Part shown: one piece after another, positions 59,737 through 64,000 of the stretch
How the letters are laid out: every line of letters begins with the position of its first letter
Position numbering within the stretch: the first letter of the stretch is position 1
From: Oceanospirillum sp048270425
GTDB lineage: Bacteria > Pseudomonadota > Gammaproteobacteria > Pseudomonadales > Halomonadaceae
Assembly: GCA_048270425.1 (NCBI GenBank)
Contig: JBLWSY010000001.1
Coordinates: 62,001-126,000 of the forward strand
Direction: 5' to 3'
DNA: 64,000 nt
Program-made: the position numbers and the translations under genes
Notes under the pieces: model-generated
Seen by the model: the letters and a program-made list of their open reading frames with translations, nothing else
What the model was told of the DNA's origin: nothing
Database searches by the model: none

Positions 59737-60558
59737 TTGAGTAAAAGCGATATCGTCACTTCAATCAAAGCTATTGTGAGCGGTGCTGTAGATATGTCAG
59801 GTAACACGGTCGTAAACGTTCTTGCGAAGCACAATGAGTACGTGATCTATGAGATAGAAACCAAAGACATAAATAACAGGATTAAAGTTTTTATAGATGG
59901 CCATACAGACGAGTCCGAAGCAAAGATTCGAAAAAGGTTCAATGCTGTAAAACAGAAGTATATCGAGGCGAAAGGTATGCTTTCAAAGTCGTCTAACTTT
60001 GAGATGATGAAGCACCGTGTAGCCCATACGCTCTCAACAGCTCTTAATAGTGATGAATCTGGGGGGGCAGACACATTTGAGAATCTAATTAAGACTATAA
60101 CAAAGGAGCATGAGCAACTGGTTGTTAACAGAGCTTTGTATCTTTTGCCATCTGTTATCTCAGTAGCTTTTTTTTTCGCGCTCTGTGCATACAATTTAAG
60201 TGATAGAGTAGCCAATGGGCCTTGGTGGCAGCTATTTGTGGTTTTTATCGGCTCATCTTTGGGGGGGGCACTCAGTATTTTAATAAATGCAAAAACCTTA
60301 AACTTTGAAGAGTTTCAAACCAAGGGCTACTATTTTTTGCTGGGTGTAGAGCGAATAGTATTAGCATATATGGCAGGAGGGGTGGCATATGTAGCACTCA
60401 AGTCCGGCTTTCTAAGCTCAGAAATTTTAGATAGAGGTTATTGGTCCTTAATGATGGTGATTGTTTTTTCTGGTTTTTCAGAGTCGTTGGTTCCTGGCTT
60501 TTTGTCAAAATCCGAAGGTGTGTTGCATAGCAATGCATTGCAGCGGACAAGCCGCTGA
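59737..60558 (+). CDS. Membrane protein with four helices, cassette gene
   Basis: A protein of 273 residues from TTG at 59737; a later ATG at 59793 is also possible. A soluble N-terminal half (VFIDGHTDESEAKIRKRFNA) is followed by four hydrophobic segments (about residues 140-160, 168-187, 205-225, 235-255) and a C-terminal GFSESLVPGFLSKSEG motif. No family recognised. Membrane-anchored proteins are common effectors or sensors in defence cassettes, but no evidence links it functionally to SIR2-HerA. Confidence 0.65.
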   Translation: MSKSDIVTSIKAIVSGAVDMSGNTVVNVLAKHNEYVIYEIETKDINNRIKVFIDGHTDESEAKIRKRFNAVKQKYIEAKGMLSKSSNFEMMKHRVAHTLSTALNSDESGGADTFENLIKTITKEHEQLVVNRALYLLPSVISVAFFFALCAYNLSDRVANGPWWQLFVVFIGSSLGGALSILINAKTLNFEEFQTKGYYFLLGVERIVLAYMAGGVAYVALKSGFLSSEILDRGYWSLMMVIVFSGFSESLVPGFLSKSEGVLHSNALQRTSR

Positions 60559-60787
60559 ATCCGGCGTTAAACGTAGGGAATATGGGCAGAAAGCGAATCT
60601 AACTATCGGTGGCGTAGCTCTCATAAAGTTTAGGGGGGATAAGCGAATTGCTGTCAATCTTATCCTAATAACTAAAGAGTTCAGGGAGCTTCTATCTGAT
60701 AATTGTTATTTCTCAGATGCTACATTTGAGGCAATTAGCTTCATCTTAAGGTGCAGTGATAATGAGAATTCATCCCCTCAAGGCTAA
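60533..60787 (+). CDS. Uncertain small ORF, cassette region
   Basis: The open frame continues through TIGGVALIKFRGDKRIAVNL, which looks protein-like, but the only ATG (60533) lies inside the previous gene and the frame would cross a GTTAAAC box at 60566. The gene may start at a non-standard codon or may be a 5'-truncated cassette gene. Confidence 0.35.
   Translation: MHCSGQAAESGVKRREYGQKANLTIGGVALIKFRGDKRIAVNLILITKEFRELLSDNCYFSDATFEAISFILRCSDNENSSPQG
60540..60572 (+). other. Possible attC-like end 6
   Basis: A CAGCGG-ACAAG-CCGCTG hairpin is followed by GTTAAAC, a full match to GTTRRRY. No convincing left box was found, so this may be a degenerate or partial site. Confidence 0.4.
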
Positions 60788-60828
60788 AAATAAATACCAA
60801 ACATTCTGAACTTGAGGTGGCTATTTAT

Positions 60829-60963
60829 ATGAATGTTCATAACTTATTTAGCATGTCTGATGAGGAGTTGCGTAGATACTTGCGATTGGCTCGAATTGGG
60901 GTTTGTTGTGACATCTCAGCTAACTATGATTTGCCCTACGAGTTTTTAGATGTTCACCGTTAA
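60829..60963 (+). CDS. Tiny ORF, 44 aa, cassette gene
   Basis: TGAGGTGG is correctly placed before the ATG. The product (MNVHNLFSMSDEELRRYLRL, then ARIGVCCDISANYDLPYEFL) starts like small helical regulatory peptides. Its stop is four bases before attC-like site 7, the usual cassette arrangement, which supports it as a real gene. Confidence 0.55.
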   Translation: MNVHNLFSMSDEELRRYLRLARIGVCCDISANYDLPYEFLDVHR

Positions 60964-60966
60964 AAC

Positions 60967-61044
60967 GTTTAACAAGCCGCAGCAGGCGGATCAAATGACA
61001 GCTCCTTTGTCGCTACAATTTGCCTACTGCACGGGGCGTTATAT
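60967..61044 (+). other. attC-like recombination site 7 (end of island 3)
   Basis: It runs from GTTTAAC (full match to RYYYAAC) to GTTATAT (one mismatch). The arms CCGCAGCAGGCGGATCAAAT and AATTTGCCTACTGCACGGGG pair well. It is the last element before the REP-like palindrome and the gab genes. Confidence 0.7.
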
Positions 61045-61047
61045 TGC

Positions 61048-61068
61048 CTCCCACGCAGAGCGTGGGAG
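61048..61068. repeat. REP-like palindrome, right of island 3
   Basis: CTCCCACGC-AGA-GCGTGGGAG is a perfect 9-bp inverted repeat, related to the palindrome at 55195. Confidence 0.7.
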
Positions 61069-61129
61069 CTAGTTGGGTATGGGAGTGCTCAGCAAACTAT
61101 TTCCCTATATCCCCTCCAAACCCCACCCA

Positions 61130-61158
61130 AAAAAATACCCCGGCCTAGGCCGAGGTAT
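61130..61158 (-). terminator. Terminator of the gabD-gabT operon
   Basis: TACC-C-CGG pairs with CCG-A-GGTA (one mismatch) around CCTAGG; the A run on the plus strand gives a T run on the minus strand, 30 bases past the gabT stop. Confidence 0.65.
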
Positions 61159-61187
61159 TGAGTGTCACTCTAGCGTGCTTAAGAGTA

Positions 61188-62468
61188 TTAAGCGTGCTCA
61201 GCGATCATCTTAGCCAGGATATCCAGACCTTCGTTCAGCACTTCGTCGCTCATCGTCAGAGCAGGCAGGAAGCGGATAACGTTAGCGCGGATACCGCAAG
61301 ACAGCAGAATCAGACCGTGCTTAGGCGCAGCAGCAACCAGAGCTTTAGTCAGCTCAGGGTTTGGCTGGTTGATGTCGCCATTCTGGATCAGTTCCATTGC
61401 AACCATTGCACCCAGGTTACGTACGTTGCCGATGACCTGTGAGTGCTCTTCTTTCATTGCGCTCAGACGCTGGTTCATCTGCTCGCCGATTGCCGCTGCG
61501 CGTGCAACCAGGTTTTCTTCTTTGATCACGTCCAGTACGGCCAGTGCCGCTGCACACGCAACAGGAGAGCCTGCGTAAGTGCCGCCCAGACCGCCAGCAG
61601 GAGAAGAATCCATAACCGCTGCTTTACCAACAACTGCAGACAGTGGGAAACCACCTGCGATACCTTTAGCCATCGTCATCAGGTCTGGTTCAACGCCAGC
61701 GTGCTCGATAGCGAACATTTTACCGGTACGACCGAAACCGTTCTGGATCTCGTCAGCGATCAGCATGATGCCGTGCTCGTCACAGATCTTACGCAGTTCC
61801 TGCAGGAACGCAGCAGGAGCCTGGTAGAAACCACCTTCACCCTGAACTGGCTCGATGATGATCGCAGCAACCTGAGATGCTTCGATGTCGCAAGTGAACA
61901 GCATTTTCAGAGCTTTCAGAGAGTCTTCGATGCTTACACCGTGCAGTTCGTTCGGGTAAGGAGCGTGGTAAACGCCAGCCGGGAAAGGACCGAACTGAGC
62001 TTTGTAAGGAACCACTTTACCGGTCAGCGCCATAGTCATGTTAGTACGACCGTGGAAGCCACCGTTGAATGCGATGATGCCAGGACGACCAGTGTGAGCG
62101 CGTGCGATTTTCACACAGTTCTCAACCGCTTCTGCACCAGTCGTTACGAAGATCGCTTTTTTGTCGCCAGAGATAGGAGCGATATCAACCAGCTTTTCTG
62201 CCAGTTCAACGGCAGGCTCGTATGGCGTTACAGTGATGCAGGTGTGAGTCAGGTTTTCAACCTGGCCTTTAACAGCGTCGATTACTTTAGGGTGGCAGTG
62301 GCCGGTGTTCAGTACGGCGATACCTGCTGCGAAATCGATGTAGCGGTTACCTTCTACGTCCCACATTTCAGCGTTTTTGGCGCGCTCAACGTATACCGGT
62401 GCCAGGTTGCCCTGACCTACAGCGAAAACTTTATTTTTACGATCCTGCAAAGATGCATTAGTTGACAT
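61188..62468 (-). CDS. gabT: 4-aminobutyrate aminotransferase
   Basis: A protein of 426 residues from the ATG at 62468, which has GGAGTAC upstream. PLP-dependent class III transaminase motifs: GFHGRTNMTMALTGK, IADEIQNGFGRTG, and the lysine in MTMAKGIAGGFPL. It converts GABA to succinate semialdehyde. It is the second gene of an operon with gabD, 90 bases downstream of it. A large antisense frame across the gene is an artefact of codon use. Confidence 0.93.
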   Translation of the reverse strand: MSTNASLQDRKNKVFAVGQGNLAPVYVERAKNAEMWDVEGNRYIDFAAGIAVLNTGHCHPKVIDAVKGQVENLTHTCITVTPYEPAVELAEKLVDIAPISGDKKAIFVTTGAEAVENCVKIARAHTGRPGIIAFNGGFHGRTNMTMALTGKVVPYKAQFGPFPAGVYHAPYPNELHGVSIEDSLKALKMLFTCDIEASQVAAIIIEPVQGEGGFYQAPAAFLQELRKICDEHGIMLIADEIQNGFGRTGKMFAIEHAGVEPDLMTMAKGIAGGFPLSAVVGKAAVMDSSPAGGLGGTYAGSPVACAAALAVLDVIKEENLVARAAAIGEQMNQRLSAMKEEHSQVIGNVRNLGAMVAMELIQNGDINQPNPELTKALVAAAPKHGLILLSCGIRANVIRFLPALTMSDEVLNEGLDILAKMIAEHA

Positions 62469-62557
62469 GATGTACTCCACAAATAAAGGCCTGCCTGAGC
62501 AGGCCGCAGTAAAATAGAGAGCTGAAAGCTGTGTCTCAGCCTGTGCAACCGGGGTTA

Positions 62558-64000
62558 TTAACGAATGCCACCCAGCAGCATGTATTTGATTTCCAGGTAT
62601 TCTTCCAGACCGTACTTAGAACCTTCACGGCCAGTACCGGACTCTTTAACACCACCGAAAGGTGCCACTTCGGTAGACAGGATGCCGTCGTTTACAGCAA
62701 CCATGCCGTACTCCAGACCTTCAGAAACACGCCAGATGCGGCTCATGGTTTCGGAGTAGAAGTAAGCCGCCAGACCAAATGGTGTGTTGTTAGCAATCTC
62801 AATCGCTTCTTCTTCAGTTTCGAAACGAACGATAGGTGCTACAGGACCAAAGATCTCCTGAGTGAATACCGGCATGTCCTGAGTGACGTTGGACAGGATC
62901 GTTGGGGTGTAGAACAGCTCACCATGGGAGTGACGCTCACCACCGGTCAGAATTTTAGCGCCCTGCTCAACAGAGGCCTTAACCAGGTTGTCTACTTTAT
63001 CGATAGCCGCTTTGTTGATCAGAGGGCCAACTTCAACGCCTGGCGTGGTGCCGTTACCGATCTGCATCTCTTTAACGCGCTTAGCCAGCTTCTCAGCAAA
63101 CTCGTCGTGTACACCAGCCTGAACCAGCAGACGGTTAGCACAGACACAGGTCTGACCGGCGTTACGGTATTTGGATGCGATTGCGCCTTCTACAGCAGCG
63201 TCGATATCGGCATCGTCAAATACGATGAACGGTGCGTTACCACCCAGTTCCATAGAGGTTTTCTTAACGGTGTCTGCACACTGCTTCATCAGCAGTTTGC
63301 CAACCGGAGTAGAACCGGTGAAACTCAGTTTGCGAACGATAGGGCTGGACGTCAGTTCGCCACCGATTGCTGCCGCGTTAGTACCGGTAACAACGTTCAG
63401 GACACCTGCAGGTACGCCGGCACGCTGAGCCAGCTCAGCCATCGCCAGTGCACAGAAAGGGGTTTCTTCAGACGGTTTGATCACGATGGTACAACCCGCT
63501 GCCAGTGCAGGAGCGGCTTTACGGGTGATCATAGCAACCGGGAAGTTCCATGGCGTGATCGCTGCAACAACACCGATTGGCTGTTTGATCGTCACGATAC
63601 GCTTGTCAGCCGCGTGAGTAGGGATAACATCACCGTACGCGCGACGGCCTTCTTCTGCGAACCATTCGATGAAAGAAGCACCGTACATCACTTCGCCCAT
63701 CGCTTCTTTCAGCGGTTTACCCTGTTCGATGGTCATCAGCAGGCCCAGGTCTTCCTGAGCAGCAACCATCAGGTCAAACCATTTCTTCAGGATAACAGCA
63801 CGCTCTTTAGCGGTTTTTGCTTTCCAGGAAACCATTGCTTTGTCAGCCGCTTCAATCGCCTGACGAGTCTCTTCTGCGCCCAGGTCGGCAACATCTTCAA
63901 TGTGCAGGCCAGTCGCTGGGTTTTTAACGCTGAAAGTTTTACCGCTCTGAGCGTTAACCCATTCACCGTTGATGTAAGCCTGTGTCTTAAGTAGCTGTGG
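62558..64000 (-). CDS. gabD: Succinate-semialdehyde dehydrogenase, 5' end outside window
   Basis: The frame is open to the right edge (TQAYINGEWVNAQSGKTFSV is near the N-terminus), so only a few residues are missing. Aldehyde dehydrogenase motifs: TPWNFPVAMITRKAAPALAA, the catalytic glutamate in SMELGGNAPF and the cysteine in NAGQTCVCANR. It oxidises succinate semialdehyde to succinate, completing GABA breakdown with GabT. Confidence 0.93.
   Translation of the reverse strand, partial: PQLLKTQAYINGEWVNAQSGKTFSVKNPATGLHIEDVADLGAEETRQAIEAADKAMVSWKAKTAKERAVILKKWFDLMVAAQEDLGLLMTIEQGKPLKEAMGEVMYGASFIEWFAEEGRRAYGDVIPTHAADKRIVTIKQPIGVVAAITPWNFPVAMITRKAAPALAAGCTIVIKPSEETPFCALAMAELAQRAGVPAGVLNVVTGTNAAAIGGELTSSPIVRKLSFTGSTPVGKLLMKQCADTVKKTSMELGGNAPFIVFDDADIDAAVEGAIASKYRNAGQTCVCANRLLVQAGVHDEFAEKLAKRVKEMQIGNGTTPGVEVGPLINKAAIDKVDNLVKASVEQGAKILTGGERHSHGELFYTPTILSNVTQDMPVFTQEIFGPVAPIVRFETEEEAIEIANNTPFGLAAYFYSETMSRIWRVSEGLEYGMVAVNDGILSTEVAPFGGVKESGTGREGSKYGLEEYLEIKYMLLGGIR

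Noticed and set aside
62531..63994. A 487-codon open frame on the plus strand across gabD (and a similar one across gabT)
   Set aside because: It lies exactly antisense to strongly conserved enzymes, has a cysteine/arginine/phenylalanine-rich composition and no domain. It follows from the codon use of the real gene.
1..64000. Integron integrase, CRISPR array, tRNA or rRNA genes
   Set aside because: No tyrosine recombinase gene, no regularly spaced repeats and no tRNA-like cloverleaf or rRNA sequence was seen by eye on either strand.

Overview
The window looks like a chromosomal segment of a marine gammaproteobacterium, most likely in or near the Oceanospirillaceae. That placement is an inference from the mix of core genes (dbpA, rhlE-type helicase, yaiL/DUF2058, ppiC, zntB, azoR, fdxA, rlmE, yqhD, gabD-gabT), the cowN/CooA-like pair and several LysR regulators paired with divergent enzymes. 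No rRNA, tRNA, CRISPR array, phage block or complete insertion sequence was seen.

Layout. 1-10 kb: 3' end of dbpA, a first cassette-like locus (small membrane protein, unknown small protein, DUF4291 protein), a truncated REP-associated transposase, a gene cut by an amber codon, a Phd/ParE-type toxin-antitoxin pair, a second cassette-like locus carrying a DpnII/MboI-like nuclease, an rhlE-like helicase and a DsbA-like/LysR divergent pair. 10-22.5 kb: a run of about 22 small, mostly unrelated plus-strand genes, several from immunity- or accessory-type families (barstar, YrhK, DUF6150, DUF6151, SseB, DUF1963, SIMPL, DUF6559, DUF1801, HhH, DUF4336). 22.7-30.5 kb: secreted alpha/beta hydrolase, class V aminotransferase, YkgJ protein, small proteins, MFS transporter with a hairpin in its leader, and cowN beside an amber-interrupted CooA-like regulator gene. 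30.8-34 kb: a low-GC two-gene module of a CoiA-like protein and an ABC-type ATPase with an atypical P-loop. 34-55 kb: mostly housekeeping genes. 55-61 kb: a third cassette-like island with SIR2-HerA, a putative nuclease, a membrane protein and tiny ORFs. 61-64 kb: gabT and 5'-truncated gabD.

How it fits together. Three loci (743-2568, 5269-6513, 55270-61044) begin with the same roughly 230-bp leader. Similarity between leader copies stops at a GTT core, then come AT-rich accessory genes, then one or more attC-like imperfect palindromes bounded by RYYYAAC- and GTTRRRY-like boxes. No integrase gene is in the window. These read as dispersed integron-type cassettes, at least two of which carry defence-type genes. 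One attC-like site ends inside a toxin gene. Degenerate copies of dbpA and rhlE 3' segments downstream of each intact helicase show older duplication and decay.
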